Shown here one piece after another: positions 7,584-16,002 of a stretch of 48,324 bases of DNA. The number at the start of each line of letters is the position of its first letter. Position 1 is the stretch's first letter. The translations under genes were made by a program, and so were the position numbers. A model generated the notes under the pieces. The model ran no database searches. It saw only the letters and a list, made by a program, of their open reading frames with translations, and was not told the DNA's origin. The stretch covers positions 1-48,324 of the forward strand of contig JBBRYK010000014.1 of the NCBI GenBank assembly GCA_038237665.1, given 5' to 3'. Source of the stretch: JBBRYK01 sp038237665. Its GTDB lineage: Bacteria; Actinomycetota; Thermoleophilia; Gaiellales; Gaiellaceae.

Positions 7584-8883
7584 CGGTACTGAGAGGGTCG
7601 TCGAGTCGCATCGCCGAGTTCGCCATTCTAGCCCTCACGCCTGCTCCGCCCGGGGTGCGACGGGCCGTTGCCGGGAGGGCGCGCTCGAGCCCGAGAGCCG
7701 CAATGGAGGCGAGAACGAGCACACCCGCGGCGATCAGCCAGAGCGCCGTCGGGGAAAACGCGAGGAGGTAGCCCGCCGCCGCAGGGCCGGCCGAGAACGC
7801 GACCTGCCAGGAGAAGGCCGACGCGGCCATGTAGCGGCCGATCAGACGGTGGTCGGCGAGGTCGGTGACGAGTGGAGCCTGGACGGCGCCGTGCAGGCAC
7901 TCGCCCAGCCCGAACAAGGCGAACATGGCTGCGAACGCGATCGTGGCGCTCGAGCCGGTGAGTGACGTGCCGATCACGGGAACGACCAACCACGAGACGG
8001 CCCAGACGAGGCCCACTCCGGCCATCGTCCGCATGCGGCGGCGCCCTTCGTTCCACTTCGCCACGGGCAGTTGCACGAGGACGATCAGCAGCGTGTTGAC
8101 GAGGAAGATCCAGCCGATCCCGTGCTCGGTGACGCCGGCCTGGTTCTTGGCGTAGGCCGGAAACACCTCGATCAGGCTCATTCCGGCGGCGATCAGGACG
8201 AAGTTGAGCGCGAGCACTCCCATGAAGACCCGATTCCGCAGGATCGACCTGTAGCCGCCCGGCCGCTCGCCGTCGCCCGCCTCGAGCCGCGGCGGATCCG
8301 GGACGAAGAGCAGGACGCCGGCGTACAGCACGAAGGTGAGCGCGTCGGCGAGGAAGAGGATCGTGAACGTGTGCGGGCGGGTCGTGACCGCGATGAAGCC
8401 TCCGCTCATCGCGCCCAGGCCGATTCCCAGGTTCATCATGATCCGCTGCATCGCAAACGCCGAATGGCGGCGTTCGGCCGGCGCGAGCCCCGCGATCAGC
8501 GACGACTGGGCGGGCCAGAACGTTGCGTTGCCGATACCGGCAACAGCACTGGCCAGGAAGCCCTGCCACGGATGGTGGACCCAGGGGTAGGACCCGTAGC
8601 CGAGCGTCATCAGCGCGAGCGCAAGCCCGAGCACGCGCCGCCCTCCGATTCGGTCGACCAGAGGCCCGGCGATGGGACCGGCAAGCAGCCCGACCGTGCT
8701 GTTCGTGGCCACGATCAACCCCGTCAGGCCGAGCGGGATCCCGCGGACGTTGTGCAGGTAGATGAAGAGGAACGGGTAGGCGAGCCCGTTGCCGAAGGCG
8801 TTGAGAAGCCCGCCGAGCTGCAGCGTCTGCACCGAACGCGGCAGGCCGGGGTTGAGACTCCTCACATACGCGCCGACGGACAC
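7498..8883 (-). CDS. MFS multidrug-type transporter
   Basis: Major facilitator permease with about 12 hydrophobic helices over residues 20-420, and the MFS loop 2-3 signature as GPLVDRIGGRRVLG. The closest overall impression is the MdtH/YfcJ-like drug or metabolite exporter group. The C-terminal tail of about 45 residues is very basic (RGRRARRAARR) and overlaps corA. The GTG start lies 11 bp after the stop of a MarR-type regulator on the same strand, so regulator and exporter form an operon, the usual arrangement for efflux genes autoregulated by a MarR repressor. Substrate unknown. Confidence 0.88.
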   Translation of the reverse strand: MSVGAYVRSLNPGLPRSVQTLQLGGLLNAFGNGLAYPFLFIYLHNVRGIPLGLTGLIVATNSTVGLLAGPIAGPLVDRIGGRRVLGLALALMTLGYGSYPWVHHPWQGFLASAVAGIGNATFWPAQSSLIAGLAPAERRHSAFAMQRIMMNLGIGLGAMSGGFIAVTTRPHTFTILFLADALTFVLYAGVLLFVPDPPRLEAGDGERPGGYRSILRNRVFMGVLALNFVLIAAGMSLIEVFPAYAKNQAGVTEHGIGWIFLVNTLLIVLVQLPVAKWNEGRRRMRTMAGVGLVWAVSWLVVPVIGTSLTGSSATIAFAAMFALFGLGECLHGAVQAPLVTDLADHRLIGRYMAASAFSWQVAFSAGPAAAGYLLAFSPTALWLIAAGVLVLASIAALGLERALPATARRTPGGAGVRARMANSAMRLDDPLSTDAKPATHQAHADTRPAGRGRRARRAARR

Positions 8884-8894
8884 GCCGCCTGAGC

Positions 8895-9422
8895 CTAGCT
8901 TTGGCCCCCGTCTCTTCGGGCGCGGGCTCCGCGGCCGACCGGGCAGGCCAGCGTCGAGCCGTCACACGTCCAGTAGTCACAGAGCCGGCAAATGTGCTGA
9001 AGGTCCTCGAAGTCGGCGGGAAGCGGCTCGAGGAGCCGCTCGAGCAGGCCGGTGAGCGAGGTTCGCTCGGCCTCGGTCAGCGGGGCGAGCAGGTCCCGGA
9101 GAACCGTCTCACGCCGGTCGAAGGTGAGCCGTGCGTGCCGCCGACCAACGGCTGTGAGCTCGATCGCGGCGACCCGGCCGTCCGCGGCCTGGGTGCGACG
9201 CACGAGCCCGTCCGCTTCCAGGCGGTCGACCAGCCGCACCCCGCTGGAGTGCGTGAGGCCGACAGCCCTGCGCAGCCGGTCGATCGAGATGCCGGGAAAG
9301 GCGAGGAGCGTCGTCAGCGCGGCCGGGGCTGCGGCGCCGTGGCCGGCCGCCTTCGAGGCCGCCACACGCTGCGCATCCGCGGCGACGAGCGCGAACGCGC
9401 CCGCGAGGTCCAGTACGGCCAT
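8895..9422 (-). CDS. MarR family regulator with C-terminal cysteine cluster
   Basis: A 175-residue winged-helix regulator. The DNA-binding part shows the MarR pattern (IDRLRRAVGLTHSSGVRLVD, then RLEADGLVRR and DGRVAAIELT). After the dimerisation helices the C-terminus has four Cys in CRLCDYWTC and TLACPVG. That spacing would suit metal or redox sensing and occurs in a subset of actinobacterial MarR proteins. The ATG at 9422 is chosen because the family N-terminus starts there. It is the first gene of a unit with the MFS exporter. A fragment of an unrelated gene starts abruptly right behind its start codon on the other strand. Confidence 0.87.
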   Translation of the reverse strand: MAVLDLAGAFALVAADAQRVAASKAAGHGAAAPAALTTLLAFPGISIDRLRRAVGLTHSSGVRLVDRLEADGLVRRTQAADGRVAAIELTAVGRRHARLTFDRRETVLRDLLAPLTEAERTSLTGLLERLLEPLPADFEDLQHICRLCDYWTCDGSTLACPVGRGARARRDGGQS

Positions 9423-9428
9423 GAGCGC

Positions 9429-9749
9429 GTGCTGGCCTTCGTGCGTCCCGGCGGCCCGCGGTTCCGGCTGGTCTCGACGCCCGGAAAGGGTCCGCTCGGC
9501 GTCACGCCCGGGCCCGACGGGCGAATCTGGGTGACGCTGGCCGACGCCTCGGAGCTCCTCGCCTTTCAACCCGCGGGCCCGGCGACGACCTACACGAGCG
9601 CCTCGTTCGCGAACCCCCACACGATCAGCTTCGATCCCGCCGGTCGCCTGTGGACCACGCAGTACTCGGACCAGATTCTCGGCTTCGACGTCGACGCGTT
9701 CGCTGCGGCCGGTAGCGTCACGCCGTCGACCGTCATCCGCAATCCCTGA
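9429..9749 (+). pseudogene. Fragment of a virginiamycin B lyase/NHL-like beta-propeller protein
   Basis: The plus frame reads RPGGPRFRLVSTPGKGPLGV, TPGPDGRIWVTLADAS, NPHTISFDPAGRLWTTQYSD and stops at 9749. The DGRIW/AGRLW repeats are typical blades of Vgb/NHL-type propellers. There is no start codon context and no signal peptide. The recognisable sequence begins next to the MarR start on the opposite strand and ends mid-blade against the aminotransferase. I interpret it as truncated at both ends. Confidence 0.6.
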
Positions 9750-10855
9750 CGAAGCTTTTCCTGCTCGATCCCGAGCTGGTCTTTCTGAACCACGGCTCCT
9801 TCGGGGCCTGTCCCCGGCCCGTGTTCGAGGCCTATCAGGCCTGGCAGCGTGATCTCGAGCGAAGCCCGGTCGAATTCCTCGGCAGACGCTTCGAAGGGCT
9901 GCTGGACGCGGCAAGGCTCGAGCTCTCGGGGCTCGTCGGTGGGAAGCCCGGCGACCTCCTCTTCTTCCCGAACGCCACGGCCGCGGTCAACGCAGTCGCC
10001 CGCTCCTTGCCGCTCGAGCCGGGCGACGAGATCCTCAGCACCGACCACGAGTACGGAGCCGTCGACCTGACCTGGCAGTTCGTGGCCGCGAAGACGGGTG
10101 CGCGGTACATCCGGCAGCCCGTGCCCGTTCCGCTCGGCTCGGCCGAGGAGGTCGTCGACGCCGTGTGGGCCGGGGCGGGCCCCCGGACACGCGTGCTCTC
10201 GCTGAGTCACATCACGTCGAGGACGGCGCTTCGCTTTCCGGTCGAGGCGCTCTGCCGGCGTGCGCGCGAGGCCGGGATCCTGTCGATCGTCGACGGAGCG
10301 CACGCCGTCGCGCAGATTCCACTGGACGTGGAGGCGGTCGGGGCGGACTTCTACGCCGGAAACTGCCACAAGTGGCTGTGCGCGCCGAAGGGCGCCGGCT
10401 TCCTCTGGACTCGGCCCGAGCAACAGGAGTGGATGGAGCCGGGGATCGTCACGTGGGGCTACGAGCCCGGCCAGCGCTTCGCCGAGCGGCGCCACTGGCA
10501 GGGCACCCGAGATCCCTCGGCGTATCTGTCCGTTCCGGCCGCGATCGACTTCCAGCGCGAGCACGGCTGGGACGAGGTGCGAAGGCGCTCCTATGAGCTC
10601 GTCGATCGGGCACGGACGGCGGTAGCCGGCTGGGGCGGCCTCGAGCCGCTCTCGAGCCACCTTCTGCAGATGGCGAGCATCCCGCTCCCTCCCTGCGAGG
10701 TCGACGAGGTGCAGCGGCGCCTCTTCGCCGAGCATCGGATCGAGGTGCCCGTCTGGGAGTGGAACGGAATGCCGTTCGTCCGCATCTCCGTCCAGGGCTA
10801 CAACACGGACGAGGACGTCGCCGCGCTGATCGCCGCCCTGCCGAAGGCGTTCTAG
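9746..10855 (+). CDS. PLP-dependent class V aminotransferase (isopenicillin N epimerase-like)
   Basis: Fold-type I PLP enzyme of about 369 residues related to IPN epimerase/cysteine desulfurase-type aminotransferases. It has the N-terminal VFLNHGSFGACPRPV, the cofactor region FFPNATAAVNAVAR, the Asp-His block SIVDGAHAVAQ, and the Schiff-base lysine K209 in GNCHKWLCAPKGAGF. The first conserved residues (LTKLFLLDP) lie upstream of the GTG at 9821. The only usable upstream codon before a TAG is CTG at 9746, overlapping the stop of the propeller fragment, so the true start may have been lost or the start is an unusual CTG. Substrate unassigned. Confidence 0.85.
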   Translation: MTKLFLLDPELVFLNHGSFGACPRPVFEAYQAWQRDLERSPVEFLGRRFEGLLDAARLELSGLVGGKPGDLLFFPNATAAVNAVARSLPLEPGDEILSTDHEYGAVDLTWQFVAAKTGARYIRQPVPVPLGSAEEVVDAVWAGAGPRTRVLSLSHITSRTALRFPVEALCRRAREAGILSIVDGAHAVAQIPLDVEAVGADFYAGNCHKWLCAPKGAGFLWTRPEQQEWMEPGIVTWGYEPGQRFAERRHWQGTRDPSAYLSVPAAIDFQREHGWDEVRRRSYELVDRARTAVAGWGGLEPLSSHLLQMASIPLPPCEVDEVQRRLFAEHRIEVPVWEWNGMPFVRISVQGYNTDEDVAALIAALPKAF

Positions 10856-10941
10856 GGGTCGGCCGGGCTCACGATCCAACCCTAACGATGGGCCGGGGGA
10901 ACGGATTCCCGCACGACGCATTCGCCTAGGACTGCGCGACT

Positions 10942-10970
10942 CGAGAGGTTTCTCGGAGAGGAAACCGAAG
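10942..10970. repeat. Small inverted repeat beside tRNA-Arg
   Basis: GGTTTC and GAAACC flank TCGGAGAG. On the minus strand it follows the tRNA-Arg, so it may act as a weak terminator or processing structure, but no T-tract follows. The rest of the 10856-10984 gap shows nothing recognisable. Confidence 0.3.
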
Positions 10971-10984
10971 TTCGTCGGCGTCCA

Positions 10985-11057
10985 TGCGCCCGGCAGGAAT
11001 CGAACCTGCGACCTCGCGCTCCGGAGGCGCGCGCTCTATCCCCTGAGCTACGGGCGC
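10985..11057 (-). tRNA. tRNA-Arg (anticodon CCG)
   Basis: A minus-strand 73-nt cloverleaf with acceptor GCGCCCG/CGGGCGC, D-arm GTAGCTCAGGGGATAGAGC, anticodon stem-loop CGCGC-CTCCGGA-GCGCG (anticodon CCG), T-arm CAGGTTCGATTCCTG and discriminator A. CCA is not encoded. Confidence 0.95.
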
Positions 11058-11100
11058 TCGGGACGACCAGTGTAACCGGAGCCGTCTCCGTCTCTGAGAT

Positions 11101-11126
11101 CGTCTCCGAGACCGTCCTCGGAGACG
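11101..11126. repeat. 10-bp inverted repeat upstream of tRNA-Arg
   Basis: CGTCTCCGAG and CTCGGAGACG flank a 6-nt loop. Nearby are further GTCTC/GAGAC words (11085-11100). It could be an operator or a hairpin. It has no T-tract. Confidence 0.45.
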
Positions 11127-11156
11127 CTTGACTCTGCGAGGGCGTTTGCGGCCCGA

Positions 11157-11205
11157 GGGCACGTCCCGTGGGGCCACGGCCGGGGTCTGGCCCCTGACGT
11201 GTCCC
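11157..11205. repeat. REP-like inverted repeat, copy 2
   Basis: Contains the core GGGTCTGGCCCCTGACGTG (11183-11201), matching copy 1 at 18 of 19 positions. Flanking arms GGGCACGTC and GACGTGTCCC pair imperfectly, and an internal CCGTGG-GG-CCACGG hairpin sits between. Like copy 1 it is upstream of a minus-strand tRNA (about 126 bp) and before a divergent plus-strand gene. Confidence 0.55.
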
Positions 11206-11223
11206 GGGAGGCCGCGGCCGCTT

Positions 11224-11235
11224 TAGGCTAGGGCC
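11224..11235 (+). promoter_or_regulatory. -10-like hexamer before dgcA
   Basis: TAGGCT ends 6 nt before the GTG start and there is no Shine-Dalgarno sequence. This suggests a leaderless dgcA-dgcN transcript. The REP-like repeat lies immediately upstream. Confidence 0.45.
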
Positions 11236-12261
11236 GTGGAGGTCACCGCCCGGATCGTCAGGCTCGAGCTCGCGCAGACGTTCGTCATCTCGCGGGAGTC
11301 GCAGGACACGGCGGACGTCGTCCAGGTCGAGCTCCGGCACGCCGACCTGACCGGCTTCGGAGAAGGGGCACCGATCGACCGCTACGAGGAGACGGCGGAG
11401 TCCGCGCTCGCCTTCATCGAGGATCACGCGGGCCTGATCGGAGCCGACCCGGACGGAGATCCTCTCCACGAGATCGGTGAGGTCGCCGGTGAACAGGCCG
11501 CGAAGTCGGCGCTCGACGCGGCGCTGCACGATCTCCGAGCGAAGGGGTCGGGGCGGCCGGCCTGGCAGGCCCTCGACCTCCCGCGGAGCGGGCCGCCGAC
11601 CTCGTGGACGATCTGGCTCGGTGACCCGGATGACATGGCGCGGCGTGCCGAGGCGACCGCGGGCGACGGGCGATTCCGGCGCCTGAAGCTGAAGCTCGGC
11701 GCCCGCGACGGCCTGGACGTCGAACGCGTGCGCGCGGTCCGCCAGGTCACCGACCTCCCGCTTCAGGTCGACGTGAACGAGTACTGGACGCTCGACGAGG
11801 CGCTTGAGGCCCTGCCCCAACTCGCCGACCTCGGGGTCGAATACTGCGAGCAGCCGCTCCCGGAGGGCGACCCGGGCGGTCCGGAGCTCCGCCGCCGCTC
11901 ACCGCTTCCGATCTATGTCGACGAGGACTGCCACACGCTCGCCGACGTCGAGAAATGCGCGGAGTTCGCGCACGGGATCAACATCAAGCTGGCGAAGTCG
12001 GGCGGCGTCACGGAAGCCCTGCGGATGGTGCAGGCGGCCCGCGAGCGAGGGCTCGGCGTGATGGTCGGCTGCATGATCGAGTCGGGCCTCGGGATCGCCG
12101 CCGGCTGCCTCGTCTCGACCCTCTGCGACCACGTCGACCTCGACGGGAACCTGCTGATCAGACACGACCCCTGGCCCGGAGTCGAGCTCGTCGACGGTGT
12201 CCAGACCCTCTCCGACCAACCAGGCCTCGGTGTCCGAGCAGCGTCTCCTGATCCTCGCTGA
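11236..12261 (+). CDS. dgcA: Enolase-superfamily epimerase/racemase, likely DgcA (N-acetyl-D-glutamate racemase)
   Basis: Muconate-lactonising-type enolase-superfamily enzyme, 341 residues. The TIM-barrel catalytic set is visible: KLK at 151-153, metal ligands in VDVNEYW, EQPLPEGD and VDEDCHT, and the second acid/base lysine in NIKLAKSGG. On its own it would be called an L-Ala-D/L-Glu epimerase. The next gene is DUF1611, and that pairing matches DgcA-DgcN, the acetylation-racemisation route of D-glutamate catabolism described in marine proteobacteria. The two genes overlap by 32 bases, supporting a joint function. Dipeptide epimerase activity on muropeptides remains the main alternative. Confidence 0.85.
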   Translation: MEVTARIVRLELAQTFVISRESQDTADVVQVELRHADLTGFGEGAPIDRYEETAESALAFIEDHAGLIGADPDGDPLHEIGEVAGEQAAKSALDAALHDLRAKGSGRPAWQALDLPRSGPPTSWTIWLGDPDDMARRAEATAGDGRFRRLKLKLGARDGLDVERVRAVRQVTDLPLQVDVNEYWTLDEALEALPQLADLGVEYCEQPLPEGDPGGPELRRRSPLPIYVDEDCHTLADVEKCAEFAHGINIKLAKSGGVTEALRMVQAARERGLGVMVGCMIESGLGIAAGCLVSTLCDHVDLDGNLLIRHDPWPGVELVDGVQTLSDQPGLGVRAASPDPR

Positions 12262-13258
12262 GGGCAAGTCCGCCGACCCGCACTACGGGAAGACGGCGCG
12301 CGGCGTGCTTCGCTACCGCCGCGAGGACGTCGTCGCGATCCTCGACTCCGAGCGGGCCGGCGAGACGATGGAAGGACTACCCATCGTCGGCACGGTGAAC
12401 GACGCGCTCTGCTTCAACCCGACGACCGCGCTCGTCGGCGTCGCCACGCAGGGGGGCCGCTTCCCGCCGGCCTGGCGCGACCTGTTGAAGAGCTGCATCG
12501 CCAAGGGCCTCGACGTCGAGAACGGCCTCCACGAGTTCATCTCCGACGACGCCGAGCTCGCCGGTCTCGCCGGACGCTACGGGGTCGAGCTGAAAGACCT
12601 GCGCAAGCCACCGGACGACCTGAACGTCCCGACCGGAGCGAATCTCGAGCTTCCCGCGCGGATCGTGCTCACCGTCGGCTCGGACTGCGCGATCGGGAAG
12701 ATGACCGTCGCGCTCGAGCTCGACGCCGAGGCGAGGAGAAGGGGAATCGCCTCCGTCTTCGTGCCGACGGGGCAAACCGGGATCGCGATCGCCGGCTGGG
12801 GGATGTCGGTCGACGCGGTCGTCTCCGACTTCGTCGCCGGCGCGACGGAGCAGCTCGTCGTTGAGGGCCATCGCCGCGGCGGCGAGCTGCTGATCGTCGA
12901 GGGCCAGGGGTCGCTGACCCACCCTGCGTACTCAGGCGTGACCCTCGGGTTGATCCACGGCAGCGCACCGCACGCGTTCGTGCTGTGCCACCAGGCCGGC
13001 TCGACCGAGATCGAGGGCTACCCCGGTCATGCTCTGCCGAGCCTCGCCGATCTCGTCGAGCTGCACGAGCGGATCGCGCTCACCGCGCGTCCAGCCCGCG
13101 TGGCGGCGCTCGCGCTGAACACGGCAGGCCTGAGCGACGAGGCCGCGCGCGAGGCGATCGACGCGGCTGCGGCGGAGACCGGACTGCTGGCGACCGATCC
13201 GGTCCGTCTCGGCCCGGGGCCGCTGCTGGATGCCGTGCTCGCCGTCGTTCCGGGTTAG
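12230..13258 (+). CDS. dgcN: DUF1611 protein, likely DgcN (D-glutamate N-acetyltransferase)
   Basis: DUF1611 family with an N-terminal Rossmann-like part (LLILAEGKSADPHYGKTARG) and a C-terminal P-loop-like domain with GSDCAIGKMT, VPTGQTGIAI and LLIVEGQGSLTHPAYSG. Members beside an enolase-superfamily racemase have been assigned as DgcN, which acetylates D-glutamate before racemisation and deacylation to L-glutamate. The GTG at 12230 starts just before the conserved block. An ATG-like start at 12197 would only lengthen the overlap with dgcA. About 342 residues. A hairpin with T-run follows the stop. Assignment rests on family plus neighbour. Confidence 0.83.
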   Translation: MSEQRLLILAEGKSADPHYGKTARGVLRYRREDVVAILDSERAGETMEGLPIVGTVNDALCFNPTTALVGVATQGGRFPPAWRDLLKSCIAKGLDVENGLHEFISDDAELAGLAGRYGVELKDLRKPPDDLNVPTGANLELPARIVLTVGSDCAIGKMTVALELDAEARRRGIASVFVPTGQTGIAIAGWGMSVDAVVSDFVAGATEQLVVEGHRRGGELLIVEGQGSLTHPAYSGVTLGLIHGSAPHAFVLCHQAGSTEIEGYPGHALPSLADLVELHERIALTARPARVAALALNTAGLSDEAAREAIDAAAAETGLLATDPVRLGPGPLLDAVLAVVPG

Positions 13259-13269
13259 AATTCGCGTAT

Positions 13270-13293
13270 CGCCCGGCTTTCAGCCGGGCGTTT
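13270..13293 (+). terminator. Probable terminator after dgcN
   Basis: CGCCCGGCT/AGCCGGGCG, 9-bp stem with a 3-nt loop, then TTTG. The T-tract is short, so efficiency is uncertain. A TTG inside the tail is in frame with the next gene but its ATG at 13301 is the better start. Confidence 0.6.
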
Positions 13294-13300
13294 GTCAGTC

Positions 13301-14839
13301 ATGCGGCGACTGTTGACCATCAGCGCGCTCCTGGCCGCCCTTGCGGTCGCAGCTCCCGCGCTCGCGCACGCGACCGCGGGCACCGGGCCTGTCTTCGGAG
13401 TGGCGGACGACGAGGGGAAGTACGCCGACGACGGCGGCTCGAACTTCTTTCTCCTTCTCGCCGACCTCGGCATGGCATCCAACCGGATCACGGTGACCTG
13501 GGATCCGACGGACGGAAATCGCGGCCTGACGATCCGCGAGCGCGGCTTCCTCGACCGCACGGTCCCGGTTGCCGCGCTGCGGGGCATCGAAGTCGTCCTG
13601 GACGTCTACCCGCTGCGGGCGAAGGCGTTCGCGGTCGACACGAACACGCGGATCGACCTCTTCGCCCAGTACTTGAGCCTTCTGGCCCGGACGTATCCGA
13701 CGGTAACCACGTTCATCGTCGGCAACGAGCCGAACCAGCCCCGTTTCCACCAACCCCAGTTCGTCCGGGCCCGCACGGGTTACCGCGCGGCTGCGGGGGC
13801 CCTCTACGAGCAAGTGTTGGCGGCAGGCTACGACGCGCTCAAGGCCGTCAACCCGAGGATCACCGTCGTCGGCCTGGGCCTCTCGCCGCGGGGCAACGAC
13901 GACCCGAAAGCGAAGAACAACATCTCGCGCTCGCCCGTCCGGTTCCTCAACGATCTCGCCGCCGCGTATCGCGCCAGCGGCCGCGATCGCCCGCTGATGG
14001 ACGCGCTCGGCTTCCACCCGTATCCGAACTCGAACGACGATCCGGTCTCGCGCGGGTACAGCTGGCCCAACGCAGGGATCCCGGACCTCGACCGGATCAA
14101 GCAGGCGATCTGGGACGGCTTCCACGGCACGACCCAGCCGGTGTTCGCCGAGCCGCCCCGCTTCGGCCTGCCCGAGGAGGCCGGCCCGAGCCTCGGGCTC
14201 GTCCTCGACGAGTACGGCCGGCAGGCCACGGTCATCTCGAGCGTCGCCTCGGAGTACTCGGGCAGGGAAAACGTCCGGCCGGTGTCGGAGGCCCGGCAGG
14301 CGGCCATCTACTCCTGGGTCGTCCGCCGCATCGAGTGCGACCCGGTGGTGACGGGCTTCTACTTCTTCCACCTGCTCGACGAGCGGGACCTCGACCGCTT
14401 CCAGAGCGGGCTTCTTCGCGCCGACTGGACGAAACGGCCGTCGTACGCGGCGGTCAAGCAGACGCTCGCCGACACCAACGGCCGGTGTGGGGGAGGGATT
14501 CGGATCTGGCGCCACACGACCAGCGTGATCGGCGCCGACGTCACCTTCCAGGACGACGGTCTGAACGTGCGCGCAGTCGAGGACGTGACCGCGTCGACGG
14601 GGCTCGTGCGCGCGAGCCTGAGCGGCCAGCAGATCCTCGACGCGCTCTCGGGCCGCAGGGCCTCGAGAGCCTCGGGCCCCCGGCTCGTGCGCGCCTACCA
14701 CGACCGGCAGCTCGGGCTCTCGCTCGAAGGCCTCGCTCCCGGAACGTACGTCCAGGCCGTGGTGCTTCGCGCGCTGATGAACCCTCAGCGGACGTTTCTG
14801 GCTGTCGGCGACCCGATTGCCGTCGGCCTCACCGGCTAG
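13301..14839 (+). CDS. Secreted clan GH-A-like glycoside hydrolase
   Basis: A 512-residue protein with a signal peptide (MRRLLTISALLAALAVAAPA, then ALAHA). The fold looks like a (beta/alpha)8 glycosidase of clan GH-A: the acid/base candidate E143 in VGNEPNQP (Asn-Glu after strand 4) and the nucleophile candidate E304 in LDEYGRQ (strand 7), with LGFHPYPNSNDDP between. The last ~110 residues form a separate beta-rich tail. Family within GH-A and substrate cannot be fixed. Neighbouring peptidases and D-Glu genes make a cell-wall or exopolysaccharide polymer conceivable. No Shine-Dalgarno is evident. Confidence 0.72.
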   Translation: MRRLLTISALLAALAVAAPALAHATAGTGPVFGVADDEGKYADDGGSNFFLLLADLGMASNRITVTWDPTDGNRGLTIRERGFLDRTVPVAALRGIEVVLDVYPLRAKAFAVDTNTRIDLFAQYLSLLARTYPTVTTFIVGNEPNQPRFHQPQFVRARTGYRAAAGALYEQVLAAGYDALKAVNPRITVVGLGLSPRGNDDPKAKNNISRSPVRFLNDLAAAYRASGRDRPLMDALGFHPYPNSNDDPVSRGYSWPNAGIPDLDRIKQAIWDGFHGTTQPVFAEPPRFGLPEEAGPSLGLVLDEYGRQATVISSVASEYSGRENVRPVSEARQAAIYSWVVRRIECDPVVTGFYFFHLLDERDLDRFQSGLLRADWTKRPSYAAVKQTLADTNGRCGGGIRIWRHTTSVIGADVTFQDDGLNVRAVEDVTASTGLVRASLSGQQILDALSGRRASRASGPRLVRAYHDRQLGLSLEGLAPGTYVQAVVLRALMNPQRTFLAVGDPIAVGLTG

Positions 14840-14852
14840 TATCGGTATCTCT

Positions 14853-15998
14853 ATGGAGGATCTTCGGGTCGCCAGGCTTGCCGAGCTGGTCGTCGGCTAC
14901 TCGCTCGAGCTGCGTGAAGGTCAGATCCTCCGGATCGACGGCGGAGCCGGCTCGGCGCCGCTCATCGTGGCGCTTTACCGGGCCGCTCTTGCCAGGGGAG
15001 CGCTGCCCTACACGAACGTGGCGCTCGACGGGCTGGCGGAGCTCCTGGTCCGCGCCGGGACCGAGGAGCAGATCGCCTACAGCTCGCCGGCGCAGCACCA
15101 GGAGATCGACACGGTCGACGCGATCGTGACCGTCTGGGGCGAGGCGAACACGCGCTCCTTCAGCCACGCCGAACCGGATCGTCACCAGCGCTACCTCGGC
15201 GCCCGGCGCGAGCTGTTGAACCGCTTCTGGGACCGGATCACGGCCGGCGAGGCGTCCTGGTGCGGCACCCAGTTTCCGAACGCAGCCCACGCGCAGGACG
15301 CGGAGATGTCCCTGTTCGACTACGAGCGCTTCGTGTACGGCGCATGTCACGTACTCGGGGACGAGGATCCCGTCGAGCACTGGCGGGGCGTTGCGGAGTC
15401 GCTCGGCGCTCGCGCGGCCGAACTGGGGGGCGTTCGCGAGGTCCGCATCGTCGGTCCCGACACCGACCTGCGCATCGTCGTCGAGGGACGGCAGTGGCGG
15501 GCCGCGGAAGGGCGTCGCAACATGCCCGACGGCGAGGTCTTCACCAGTCCGGTCGAGGACGGAACCGAGGGCGAGATCCGGTTCACCGTGCCCGCGATCT
15601 ACAACAATCGTGAGGCCGAGGACGTCAGGCTGCGCTTCGAGGGCGGGCGAGTGGTGCACGCCGAAGCCGCGCGTGGGGAGGAGTACCTGAAGGCGCTCCT
15701 CGAGATGGACGAGGGCGCCCGGTTCCTCGGCGAGTTCGCGTTCGGCCTGAACTACGAGATCGACCGCTTCACGCGGAACATCCTCTTCGACGAGAAGATC
15801 GGCGGAACCATCCATACGGCGCTCGGCGCCGGCTTCGCCGAGCTCGGCGGCCGGAACCGGTCCGGTCTGCACTGGGACCTGATCTGCGACCTTCGCGCCG
15901 ACGGAGAGGTCTACGCCGACGGTGAGCTGATCTGGCGGGCCGGTCAGTTCCTGGGTGATCCCGCGGCCCGGGCATCCGAGCCCGCGGTGGCCCGGTAG
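14853..15998 (+). CDS. M29 family aminopeptidase (AmpS/PepS-like), copy 1
   Basis: Thermophilic-aminopeptidase-type metallopeptidase, 381 residues, cytoplasmic, removing N-terminal residues from peptides with a two-metal centre. Motifs include NMPDGEVFTSP, E294 in LGEFAFGLN, H321 in IHTALG, and H340/D342 in HWDLICD, matching the usual E/E/H/H/D ligand set. The ATG at 14853 is preferred to upstream in-frame codons inside the preceding gene. It is followed after 4 bases by a paralogue, and a third copy lies 3.6 kb downstream. Confidence 0.92.
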   Translation: MEDLRVARLAELVVGYSLELREGQILRIDGGAGSAPLIVALYRAALARGALPYTNVALDGLAELLVRAGTEEQIAYSSPAQHQEIDTVDAIVTVWGEANTRSFSHAEPDRHQRYLGARRELLNRFWDRITAGEASWCGTQFPNAAHAQDAEMSLFDYERFVYGACHVLGDEDPVEHWRGVAESLGARAAELGGVREVRIVGPDTDLRIVVEGRQWRAAEGRRNMPDGEVFTSPVEDGTEGEIRFTVPAIYNNREAEDVRLRFEGGRVVHAEAARGEEYLKALLEMDEGARFLGEFAFGLNYEIDRFTRNILFDEKIGGTIHTALGAGFAELGGRNRSGLHWDLICDLRADGEVYADGELIWRAGQFLGDPAARASEPAVAR

Positions 15999-16002
15999 AA
16001 CC

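Noticed and set aside
8892..8897. TAGGCT before the MFS start as a promoter
   Set aside because: Its TAG is the marR stop codon and the genes are 11 bp apart, so coincidence in an operon is more likely than a promoter.
14837..14842. TAGTAT before the first M29 gene as a -10 box
   Set aside because: It coincides with the stop codon of the preceding gene and lies 10 nt from the start; too weak to count with the leaderless set.
12985..15129. 714-codon plus frame across dgcN, the GH-like gene and the first M29 gene
   Set aside because: Composition is Arg/Gly/Pro noise in an alternate frame of three recognisable genes.
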